Part shown: positions 7,163 through 14,415 of the stretch, piece after piece
Numbering within the stretch: the stretch's first letter is position 1
Layout of the letters: every line of letters starts with the position of its first letter
From: Thalassolituus sp006212115
GTDB lineage: Bacteria; Pseudomonadota; Gammaproteobacteria; Pseudomonadales; Oceanobacteraceae
Assembly: GCF_040372045.1 (NCBI RefSeq)
Contig: NZ_BAABWH010000006.1
Strand: one strand, 5' to 3'
Length of the DNA: 64,000 nucleotides
Position numbers and translations under genes: made by a program
The notes under the pieces: generated by a model
The model's input: only the letters and a program-made list of their open reading frames with translations
The model's database searches: none
What the model was told of the DNA's origin: nothing

Positions 7163-9391
7163 ATGTCTGTAAACGATTCCAGGATCATATACACCGAAAC
7201 GGATGAAGCGCCAGCCCTGGCTACCCATTCTTTACTTCCAATCATCCAGGCTTTTACCCGTTCGGCGGGCATTGATGTTGAGACCCGCGACATTTCGCTG
7301 GCAGGCCGCATCCTTGCTAACTTCCCTGAGTTTCTGAAAAAAGAACAACGCATTCCAGACGCGTTAGCCGAACTTGGCACACTGGCAGGTCAGCCAGAGG
7401 CCAACATTATTAAGTTGCCTAACATCAGTGCGTCACTGCCGCAGCTGAGAGAGGCAATTAAAGAGCTGCGCGCTATGGGCTATGACGTGCCGCTATATCC
7501 GACTAACCCTGCCACGGATGAAGATCGTGACGTGCAAGCGCGTTACGACCGTATTAAAGGTAGTGCGGTGAATCCGGTATTGCGTGAGGGTAACTCTGAC
7601 CGCCGTGCGCCGTCTTCAGTGAAAGAATATGCTCGTAGCTTCCCTCATGATATGGGTGAGTGGAGTTCTGATTCTCGCAGCGGTGTTGCCCATATGGATG
7701 ACGGTGACTTCTACGGTAGCGAGTTGTCCATGACCATGGCAGCGGATGAAGTGGTCGATATCGAATTCGTTGACGATGCAGGCAACGTAACCCCGCTTAA
7801 AGAAGGTCTGAAATTGCTTCAGCACGAAGTGATTGACGCTTCTGTCATGCGTGTTGCTGCACTGCGCGCATTCCTCGACAAAGCCATCGCTGAGGCGAAA
7901 GAGAAGGGTGTTCTGTTTTCAGTTCACTTGAAAGCAACCATGATGAAGGTGTCAGACCCGATTATCTTCGGTCATGTTGTGTCTGTGTTCTTTGCGCCTG
8001 TATTTGAGAAATACAGTGACACGTTTGAGCGTCTGGGTGTCGACGTTAACAACGGCTTAGGTGATGTATACGCTAAGATCGCCAAACTAGACGACGTAGA
8101 GCGTGAAGCCATTGAGGCGGATATCGCTGCGTGCTACGAGAGTCGTCCGAGTCTTGCCATGGTAAATTCCGATAAGGGTATTACCAACCTGCATGTTCCT
8201 AACGATGTGATTGTAGACGCTTCCATGCCAGCGATGATTCGTTCATCGGGCAAGATGTGGGGTTCTGACGGTGAGTTGCACGACACAATTGCAGTTATTC
8301 CAGACCGTTGTTACGCCGGTGTTTACCAGGAAACGATCGATTTCTGTAAGCAACATGGTGCATTCGACCCACGTACGATGGGAACCGTTCCGAATGTGGG
8401 CCTGATGGCTCAGAAGGCGGAAGAGTATGGATCGCACAATAAAACCTTCGAAATTCCATCTGATGGCGCCGTGCGTGTTGTGACAGAGTCTGGCACTCAG
8501 TTGATCGAACATAAAGTCGCGAAGGGCGATATCTGGCGTATGTGTCAGGCGAAAGATGCCCCAATTCGCGACTGGGTAAATCTGGCGGTAAATCGTGCCC
8601 GCGCCTCGTCCACACCTGCGGTCTTCTGGCTGGACAAAAACCGAGCTCACGATGCAGAGTTGATTGCCAAGGTGGAAACATACCTTGCAGATCTCGACAC
8701 CGATGGTCTGGATATCAGCATCATGGCGCCAGAAGAGGCGACACGTCATACACTCGCACGCATGAAAGATGGCAAGGACACTATCTCGGTGACGGGTAAC
8801 GTGTTACGAGACTATCTCACTGACTTGTTCCCTATCCTGGAGCTCGGAACCAGTGCCAAGATGCTCTCTATCGTACCCTTGATGAATGGTGGCGGCCTGT
8901 TCGAAACAGGTGCTGGCGGTTCAGCTCCGAAGCATGTCCAGCAGCTTCTGGAAGAAAACTTCCTGCGCTGGGATTCTCTTGGCGAATTTATGGCTTTGTC
9001 GGCATCTCTGGAGCACCTTGCTAGCAGTACTGACAATGCGCGAGCAGCTATCTTGGGTGAAACCCTGGATGCGGCTACGGGTCGTATTCTGCAGGAGCAG
9101 AAGTCTCCGGGTCGATCGTTGGGGCAACTCGATAATCGCGGTAGTCACTTCTACCTTGCGAAATTCTGGGCAGAGGCAGTTGCTGCGCAGACTCAGGATG
9201 CCGAGCTGGCAGCAGACTTCAAGAGCCTGGCAAGTGCGCTGGCCGAGAATGAATCGATCATTCTGGAAGAATTGCGATCTGCTCAGGGTAGCTCAGTTGA
9301 TATCGGTGGTTACTACTGGCCGGATGCTCAAAAAGCGACGGCAGTAATGAGACCAAGTAGTACGCTGAATGGACTGATTGACGCCCAGTGA
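7163..9391 (+). CDS. icd: NADP-dependent isocitrate dehydrogenase, monomeric type
   Basis: A 742-residue monomeric (IDH-II) isocitrate dehydrogenase of the TCA cycle, unrelated in size to the 45-kDa dimeric enzyme. Recognised stretches are IIYTETDEAPALATHSLLPI at the N-terminus, VKEYARSFPHDMGEW near residue 152, SVHLKATMMKVSDPIIFGHV near residue 250, MVNSDKGITNLHVPNDVIVD near 333 and GNVLRDYLTDLFPILELGTS near 545. It uses an ATG with a good ribosome-binding site and is monocistronic, with two hairpin structures after the stop. Confidence 0.97.
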   Translation: MSVNDSRIIYTETDEAPALATHSLLPIIQAFTRSAGIDVETRDISLAGRILANFPEFLKKEQRIPDALAELGTLAGQPEANIIKLPNISASLPQLREAIKELRAMGYDVPLYPTNPATDEDRDVQARYDRIKGSAVNPVLREGNSDRRAPSSVKEYARSFPHDMGEWSSDSRSGVAHMDDGDFYGSELSMTMAADEVVDIEFVDDAGNVTPLKEGLKLLQHEVIDASVMRVAALRAFLDKAIAEAKEKGVLFSVHLKATMMKVSDPIIFGHVVSVFFAPVFEKYSDTFERLGVDVNNGLGDVYAKIAKLDDVEREAIEADIAACYESRPSLAMVNSDKGITNLHVPNDVIVDASMPAMIRSSGKMWGSDGELHDTIAVIPDRCYAGVYQETIDFCKQHGAFDPRTMGTVPNVGLMAQKAEEYGSHNKTFEIPSDGAVRVVTESGTQLIEHKVAKGDIWRMCQAKDAPIRDWVNLAVNRARASSTPAVFWLDKNRAHDAELIAKVETYLADLDTDGLDISIMAPEEATRHTLARMKDGKDTISVTGNVLRDYLTDLFPILELGTSAKMLSIVPLMNGGGLFETGAGGSAPKHVQQLLEENFLRWDSLGEFMALSASLEHLASSTDNARAAILGETLDAATGRILQEQKSPGRSLGQLDNRGSHFYLAKFWAEAVAAQTQDAELAADFKSLASALAENESIILEELRSAQGSSVDIGGYYWPDAQKATAVMRPSSTLNGLIDAQ

Positions 9392-9400
9392 CAGTATCGA

Positions 9401-9439
9401 CGAGAACGGAACGGCGCACATTGCGCTATTCCGTTCTCG
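9401..9439 (+). terminator. Hairpin after icd
   Basis: An 11-bp perfect stem (9401-9411 with 9429-9439) begins 9 bp after the icd stop. It lacks a long T tract, so it may protect the mRNA 3' end rather than terminate; a second hairpin with a T run lies downstream. Confidence 0.5.
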
Positions 9440-9466
9440 CTGATTAAACTGCGATCCGTTAGGGTC

Positions 9467-9497
9467 TAAAAAACCGCCAGTGGCGGTTTTTTTGTTT
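9467..9497. terminator. Bidirectional rho-independent terminator between icd and cspD
   Basis: AAAAAACCGCCAGTGGCGG followed by seven T: a short stem (CCGCCA/TGGCGG) flanked by an A run on one side and a T run on the other, so it can act on both strands. It sits between the convergent icd and cspD genes. Confidence 0.8.
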
Positions 9498-9511
9498 TCT
9501 GAGCGAGTGTT

Positions 9512-9784
9512 TCAGGCTAGTTCTGGTTGCTGAGCGTGTTGCGGTTGCTCTTCATTGGGGGTTGCTGGCTGAATCGCCGCATCCAGTGCACGAATGTTGA
9601 TGGCGTGCAGACCTTTGTCGCTGGGTTTGATGTCAAACTGAACAGATTGTCCCGCTTTAAGAGTGCGGTACCCGTCCATGTCGATAACGGAGTAGTGTGC
9701 GAAAAGATCTTCATTTGTGTCATCACTGAGGATGAAGCCGTAACCTTTCGCGTTATTGAACCATTTTACAGTCCCTGTTTTCAT
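9512..9784 (-). CDS. cspD: Cold-shock domain protein, CspD-like
   Basis: A 90-residue protein with one OB-fold cold-shock domain. MKTGTVKWFNNAKGYGFI carries RNP1 (KGYGFI) and DLFAHYSVI is RNP2. I start at ATG 9784 because the domain starts there in the family, although the frame stays open upstream. Its place divergent from clpS-clpA matches E. coli cspD, a stationary-phase inhibitor of replication that binds single-stranded nucleic acid. The Q/P-rich tail (PNEEQPQHAQQPELA) is longer than in general Csp proteins and fits CspD. Confidence 0.92.
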   Translation of the reverse strand: MKTGTVKWFNNAKGYGFILSDDTNEDLFAHYSVIDMDGYRTLKAGQSVQFDIKPSDKGLHAINIRALDAAIQPATPNEEQPQHAQQPELA

Positions 9785-10037
9785 CGCAAATCTCCTTATA
9801 ACTACAGATATAGTGCGTTTTTGAGGTGCCGGGGAGTTACGCCCCGTTACGTTGAAAAAGTTACGACGGCCAAAGTGGCCCGTCAAGACATAATTCGGAC
9901 AAAATGTCGTTTTCTACGACTATGGTGGTATACCCACGACGAAAGTGGTCGCAATTGGCTCACGACGTTATCATGTGACTAATTTGGCAAACACAGAATT
10001 CCATTGGCGCCTTATGTACAAATATCAACTAAGCTTA

Positions 10038-10364
10038 ATGAGTCAGGACACACATCACGACGGTGACGGAAGCATCGCGGTTCAGGAATCGAAACCGGAG
10101 CTGAAACGCCCGTCGATGTACAGCGTGGTTATGTTGAATGACGATTACACTCCCATGGAGTTTGTGGTGGAGGTTTTGCAGAAGTTTTTCGGCAAGTCAC
10201 CGGAGCAAGCAACTGAGATTATGCTCGCGGTGCACATGAAGGGCAGTGCCGTCTGCGGCGTCTACACTAAAGATATTGCTGAAACTAAAGCAGAATTTGT
10301 GAATCAATACTCCATAGACTGCCAGCACCCACTTAAGTGCGAGCTGGCACCAGCAGAAGACTGA
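10038..10364 (+). CDS. clpS: ATP-dependent Clp protease adaptor ClpS
   Basis: A 108-residue adaptor that binds N-terminal destabilising residues and passes those substrates to ClpAP. The conserved core MYSVVMLNDDYTPMEFVVEV is near residue 35, where the NDD loop helps form the N-degron pocket; MLAVHMKGSAVCGVYTKDIAETK follows in two pieces. I choose ATG 10038 (MSQDTHHDG), because the open frame upstream to 9945 has no family similarity. The stop is 14 bp before the clpA start. Confidence 0.95.
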   Translation: MSQDTHHDGDGSIAVQESKPELKRPSMYSVVMLNDDYTPMEFVVEVLQKFFGKSPEQATEIMLAVHMKGSAVCGVYTKDIAETKAEFVNQYSIDCQHPLKCELAPAED

Positions 10365-10378
10365 GACCAGGAGGCTTT

Positions 10379-12637
10379 ATGCTGAATAGAGAACTCGAGC
10401 AGACCCTGAATGAAGCGTTCAAGGAAGCTCGTGCTAAGCGTCACGAATTTATGACAGTCGAACACCTGCTGTTGGCGCTACTTGATAACGATGCGGCGTC
10501 TACAGTGCTGCAGGCGTGTGGTGCTGACATCGTCAAACTGCGCAAAGATCTCGACGACTTTGTTGATTCCACTACACCACTTATCCCAGAAGCGAACGGT
10601 GAGCAGGAGACTCAGCCAACACTGGGTTTCCAGCGAGTGCTTCAGCGAGCGGTATTCCATGTACAGTCATCTGGAAAAACTGAAGTGTCGGGTGCCAACG
10701 TGCTGGTTGCTATCTTCAGCGAGCAAGAAAGCCAGGCAGTGTACTTCCTGAAGCAGCAAAATATTGCGCGTATTGATGTCGTTAACTTTATTTCTCATGG
10801 CATTTCTAAGGTCAGTGGTCCTGAAGAGTCTGCAGATCAGGCGTCCGAAGGCCTGGAGGAAGAGTCCGAGTCGGGTTCAAAGTCCGCCTTGGAAGGGTAC
10901 GCTACCAACCTCAACCGTCAGGCGCGTGAAGGTAAGATTGATCCGCTGATCGGTCGTGAGTTTGAGGTGAATCGCCTTGTTCAGATCCTCGCGCGCCGCA
11001 GAAAGAACAACCCGTTACTGGTGGGTGATTCTGGCGTTGGTAAAACAGCGATTATCGAAGGGCTCGCGAAACGCATTGTGGATGAAGAAGTCCCCGATGT
11101 GATCAGTGATGCCGTTGTCTACAGCCTTGATATGGGTGCGCTGCTGGCGGGTACGAAATATCGCGGTGACTTTGAGAAGCGGTTCAAGGCTCTGCTTGCT
11201 GAACTGAAACGTCAGCCTCACGGTATTCTGTTTATCGACGAGATTCACACCATTATTGGCGCAGGCGCTGCGTCCGGCGGCGTGATGGATGCAAGCAATC
11301 TTCTTAAGCCGCTGCTTAGCTCGGGTGAGGTGAGATGCATCGGTTCTACGACTTTTACAGAGTTCCGTGGGATTTTCGAGAAGGACAGTGCACTTACGCG
11401 TCGCTTCCAGAAGATTGATGTTGCTGAGCCTTCAGTTGAAGACACGTACAAAATTCTGAAAGGTCTGAAGTCTCGATTTGAAGAGCACCATCAGGTGAAA
11501 TACACCGATAAAGCACTTCGCGCAGCGTCTGAGTTGGCTGATCGTTATATCAACGACCGCAACATGCCTGACAAGGCGATCGACGTCATTGATGAAGTCG
11601 GTGCGCTACAGCAAATGGTTGCACCAAGCAAACGCAAGAAAACGATTAATGTCGGTGAGGTGGAGGAAGTCGTCGCTGCGATAGCGCGCATTCCGCCGAA
11701 GTCGGTGTCTGCATCTGACAAAGAGCTGCTGTTTGGCCTCGAAGACAAGCTTGAAATGGTTGTCTTTGGCCAGAATGAAGCGATTCAGACCCTATCGACA
11801 GCGATCAAAATGTCCCGTGCAGGCCTTAACAATCCTCAAAAACCTATCGGTTCCTTCCTGTTTGCAGGTCCGACCGGTGTCGGTAAAACAGAGGTGACTA
11901 AGCAGTTGGCCTCTGTCATGGGGATGGAGCTGGTCCGCTTTGACATGTCCGAGTACATGGAACGCCATACTGTCAGTCGTCTGATCGGCGCACCTCCGGG
12001 TTACGTTGGCTATGATCAGGGTGGTTTGTTGACTGAAGCAGTCAATAAAACTCCGCACTGTGTGTTGTTGCTTGACGAGATTGAGAAGGCGCATCCAGAA
12101 GTATTCAATATCCTGCTGCAGGTAATGGATCACGGTACTCTGACCGACAATAATGGTCGTAAAACGGACTTCCGGAATGTCATTCTGGTGATGACGACCA
12201 ATGCGGGTGCGGCACAGATGAGTCGCTCTAGTATTGGCTTTACACAACAGGATCACACCACAGACGGTGCGGAAGAGCTCAAGAAACTCTTTACTCCAGA
12301 GTTCCGCAACCGTTTGGACAGTGTCATCCAGTTTGCGCCGCTATCTCGTGATACAACGTTGCACGTTGTCGATAAGTTCCTGTCAGAGTTGCAGGGTCAG
12401 CTCGATGACAAGGGCGTGTTGCTCAATGTTGATGACGAAGCACGGGCATGGCTCGCCGAGCATGGCTATGACGAGAAGATGGGCGCTCGCCCAATGGCTC
12501 GACTGGTACAGGATAAAATCAAGAAACCACTGGCTGAGAAAATTCTCTTCGGAGATCTGGCCAAGGGTGGAGAGATTGATATTACAGTATCAGAAGGGGA
12601 GCTTGTACTTGAGTTACCTGAGGCAATGCCGGCTTAA
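10379..12637 (+). CDS. clpA: ATP-dependent Clp protease ATP-binding subunit ClpA
   Basis: A 752-residue AAA+ unfoldase that feeds proteins to ClpP. The Clp-N double repeat occupies about residues 1-140. The first ATPase has Walker A GDSGVGKTAII (near 217) and Walker B ILFIDEIHT (near 282); the second has GPTGVGKTEVTK (near 497) and VLLLDEIEKAH (near 561). The ClpP-docking loop reads SSIGFTQQ near residue 616. The ATG at 10379 has an AGGAGG-type ribosome site in the 14-bp gap after clpS. clpP is not in this window. Confidence 0.97.
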   Translation: MLNRELEQTLNEAFKEARAKRHEFMTVEHLLLALLDNDAASTVLQACGADIVKLRKDLDDFVDSTTPLIPEANGEQETQPTLGFQRVLQRAVFHVQSSGKTEVSGANVLVAIFSEQESQAVYFLKQQNIARIDVVNFISHGISKVSGPEESADQASEGLEEESESGSKSALEGYATNLNRQAREGKIDPLIGREFEVNRLVQILARRRKNNPLLVGDSGVGKTAIIEGLAKRIVDEEVPDVISDAVVYSLDMGALLAGTKYRGDFEKRFKALLAELKRQPHGILFIDEIHTIIGAGAASGGVMDASNLLKPLLSSGEVRCIGSTTFTEFRGIFEKDSALTRRFQKIDVAEPSVEDTYKILKGLKSRFEEHHQVKYTDKALRAASELADRYINDRNMPDKAIDVIDEVGALQQMVAPSKRKKTINVGEVEEVVAAIARIPPKSVSASDKELLFGLEDKLEMVVFGQNEAIQTLSTAIKMSRAGLNNPQKPIGSFLFAGPTGVGKTEVTKQLASVMGMELVRFDMSEYMERHTVSRLIGAPPGYVGYDQGGLLTEAVNKTPHCVLLLDEIEKAHPEVFNILLQVMDHGTLTDNNGRKTDFRNVILVMTTNAGAAQMSRSSIGFTQQDHTTDGAEELKKLFTPEFRNRLDSVIQFAPLSRDTTLHVVDKFLSELQGQLDDKGVLLNVDDEARAWLAEHGYDEKMGARPMARLVQDKIKKPLAEKILFGDLAKGGEIDITVSEGELVLELPEAMPA

Positions 12638-12664
12638 TCGCCGGCAGCTGCCGTAGGCATGTGA

Positions 12665-12883
12665 TCAGCGTGCGCGGTAAGTAATACGGCCTTTGCTCAG
12701 GTCGTATGGAGTCAACTCCACCTTCACCTTATCGCCGGTCAGGATGCGGATGTAGTTTTTACGCATTTTGCCGGAGATATGCGCGGTCACAACGTGACCG
12801 TTTTCCAATTTTACGCGGAACATTGTGTTAGGAAGCGTATCGATTACTTCGCCTTCCATTTCAATGTGATCATCTTTTGCCAT
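12665..12883 (-). CDS. infA: Translation initiation factor IF-1
   Basis: The 72-residue single S1/OB-fold protein is full length for IF-1, with MEGEVIDTLPNTMFRVKLEN, HISGKMRKNYIRILTGDKV and the final DLSKGRITYRAR. IF-1 binds the 30S A site during initiation. It converges on clpA and follows the bpt-aat pair on the same strand, the same neighbourhood as in Pseudomonas. Confidence 0.98.
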   Translation of the reverse strand: MAKDDHIEMEGEVIDTLPNTMFRVKLENGHVVTAHISGKMRKNYIRILTGDKVKVELTPYDLSKGRITYRAR

Positions 12884-12938
12884 TCGTCACCTGTCTGAAT
12901 CTTGTTCAATGCGCGCGCATTCTGCCCTAAAAATCGCG

Positions 12939-13658
12939 CTATGGCAAAGAATCGTCGGGATTTAGCGTTACCCAGTGATTTTGTTCAAACACCTCTAGCG
13001 GTTTGAATCGTTTCTTGTACTCCATTTTGCGACACCCCTCGACGAGATAGCCCAAATAGTTGAAGTGAAGGCCAAGTAAGGTCGACAGCTGTGTCAGGCG
13101 GATAATCAGGTTGGTACCGACGGACTCAGACTCTCGCTCCGGTGCGTAAAAGCAGTAAACGGCAGAGAGTCCGTCATTGAATACATCGAAAACCAGGACC
13201 CCAATCAAGCCATCCTGATCTTCAGCCAGGAGAAAATAGGTATTGCCGAAATCCTCGGTCAGAAATTCCGTATAGGTCTGGCGCGACGGAGGATACATAT
13301 CACCATCGGAATGCCGTTCTGTGATGTACCGGGCATAGAGTTCGTAGAATTCATCATCCCTTGACGGCTTCTGTACAGAAAGGCGCCAATGACGGGTTTT
13401 GCTCAACAGGCGCTTCATGTTTCGGCTTGCTTTGAAGTTGCCGACAGGGAGTCGTACAGATTTGCATTCAGAGCAGGATGGACACGCTGGGCGGTACAGT
13501 AATTTTCCGCTGCGACGGAAGCCCAACCGACTCAGAGCGCTGAGAGTATCGATGTCCGGAGAAATTCGAGGGTCGACGTATTGGCTCTGAGCCTCGAGGT
13601 CGTCGAGATAAGGGCATGGATGCGTCTCGGCTGGCGTAAATAATGGAATCGACCTCAC
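12939..13658 (-). CDS. bpt: Aspartate/glutamate leucyltransferase Bpt
   Basis: A 239-residue ATE-family aminoacyl-tRNA-protein transferase that adds leucine to N-terminal Asp or Glu, making the protein a ClpS/ClpAP substrate. The cysteine-rich N-terminal motif LYRPACPSCSECKSVRLPV (near residue 54) and the ending NYLGYLVEGCRKMEYKKRFK are diagnostic. It overlaps the aat stop by 4 bp. With Aat, ClpS and ClpA encoded within 4 kb, the N-degron pathway is clustered. Confidence 0.95.
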   Translation of the reverse strand: MRSIPLFTPAETHPCPYLDDLEAQSQYVDPRISPDIDTLSALSRLGFRRSGKLLYRPACPSCSECKSVRLPVGNFKASRNMKRLLSKTRHWRLSVQKPSRDDEFYELYARYITERHSDGDMYPPSRQTYTEFLTEDFGNTYFLLAEDQDGLIGVLVFDVFNDGLSAVYCFYAPERESESVGTNLIIRLTQLSTLLGLHFNYLGYLVEGCRKMEYKKRFKPLEVFEQNHWVTLNPDDSLP

Positions 13659-14350
13659 TTCAGCACTCCGGGCAAGGGTGGGATGGGGCCTTGCTCGACA
13701 GCGCTTTGCAATCGGGACTCAAACTCTTCACGGTTCATCTCTAGCATCCCGAAGCGTGCCAGGTGAGACGTCTTCATCTGGCAGTCGATGAGCTGCACTC
13801 CAAGTTCAAAAAGTACCGGGGCTGCAGTGGCGAATGCGACTTTCGAGGCACCGCTGTGACGGGTAAACATGCTCTCGCCAAATACGGCTGCACCAATAAT
13901 AATGCCGTAGAATCCGCCAGCAATCTCGCCGTGTTGGTCCCAGCATTCTACGGACAGAGCGCGCCCGGCTTTATTGAGCCTTGGGTATTGTGCTTCGATA
14001 TCGCCGTCTATCCAGGTGCCTTCGCTGTCTGGTCTGGGCATTGAGCAGCCTTCAACAACCTGACGGAAGGCGAGGTTGGTGGTGACTCTCAGGTCGCTGT
14101 TGCGGACTTCCCGATTCAGGCGCTTGGGTATGCGGAATGAGTCGGGTGTGATTACCGCGCGAGGAGTGGGCGTCCACCACAGTCTTGCTTCATCTGGGTC
14201 GTTCCAGGGGAATATGCCTTTTCGGTATGCACAGTCCAGCCATGCTGGTGTCAGATCTCCGCCTGCTGCTAACAGTCCCTGAGGTTCGGCCAAAGCACGG
14301 GAAGTGTCAGGAAACTCGGGTGGACGGAACTCGTCTAGCCAATCGATCAT
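13655..14350 (-). CDS. aat: Leucyl/phenylalanyl-tRNA-protein transferase
   Basis: This 231-residue enzyme attaches Leu or Phe to N-terminal Lys or Arg, creating primary N-degrons read by ClpS. Matches include FPDTSRALAEPQGLLAAGGD, YRKGIFPWNDPDEARLWWTP near residue 43, GGFYGIIIGAAVFGESMF near 144 and LIDCQMKTSHLARFGM near 188. First gene of the leftward aat-bpt pair and divergent from ftsK, with 65 bp between starts. Confidence 0.96.
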   Translation of the reverse strand: MIDWLDEFRPPEFPDTSRALAEPQGLLAAGGDLTPAWLDCAYRKGIFPWNDPDEARLWWTPTPRAVITPDSFRIPKRLNREVRNSDLRVTTNLAFRQVVEGCSMPRPDSEGTWIDGDIEAQYPRLNKAGRALSVECWDQHGEIAGGFYGIIIGAAVFGESMFTRHSGASKVAFATAAPVLFELGVQLIDCQMKTSHLARFGMLEMNREEFESRLQSAVEQGPIPPLPGVLK

Positions 14351-14415
14351 AGTTGTGAACAGGCCCTTGTAGCCGTGTTAGACTGTCGCAGATTCAAATA
14401 GTACAGGTAGGTATT

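Noticed and set aside
8243..8749. 168-codon minus-strand frame inside icd
   Set aside because: Fully within a strongly conserved gene; its His/Arg/Cys-rich product shows no family pattern.
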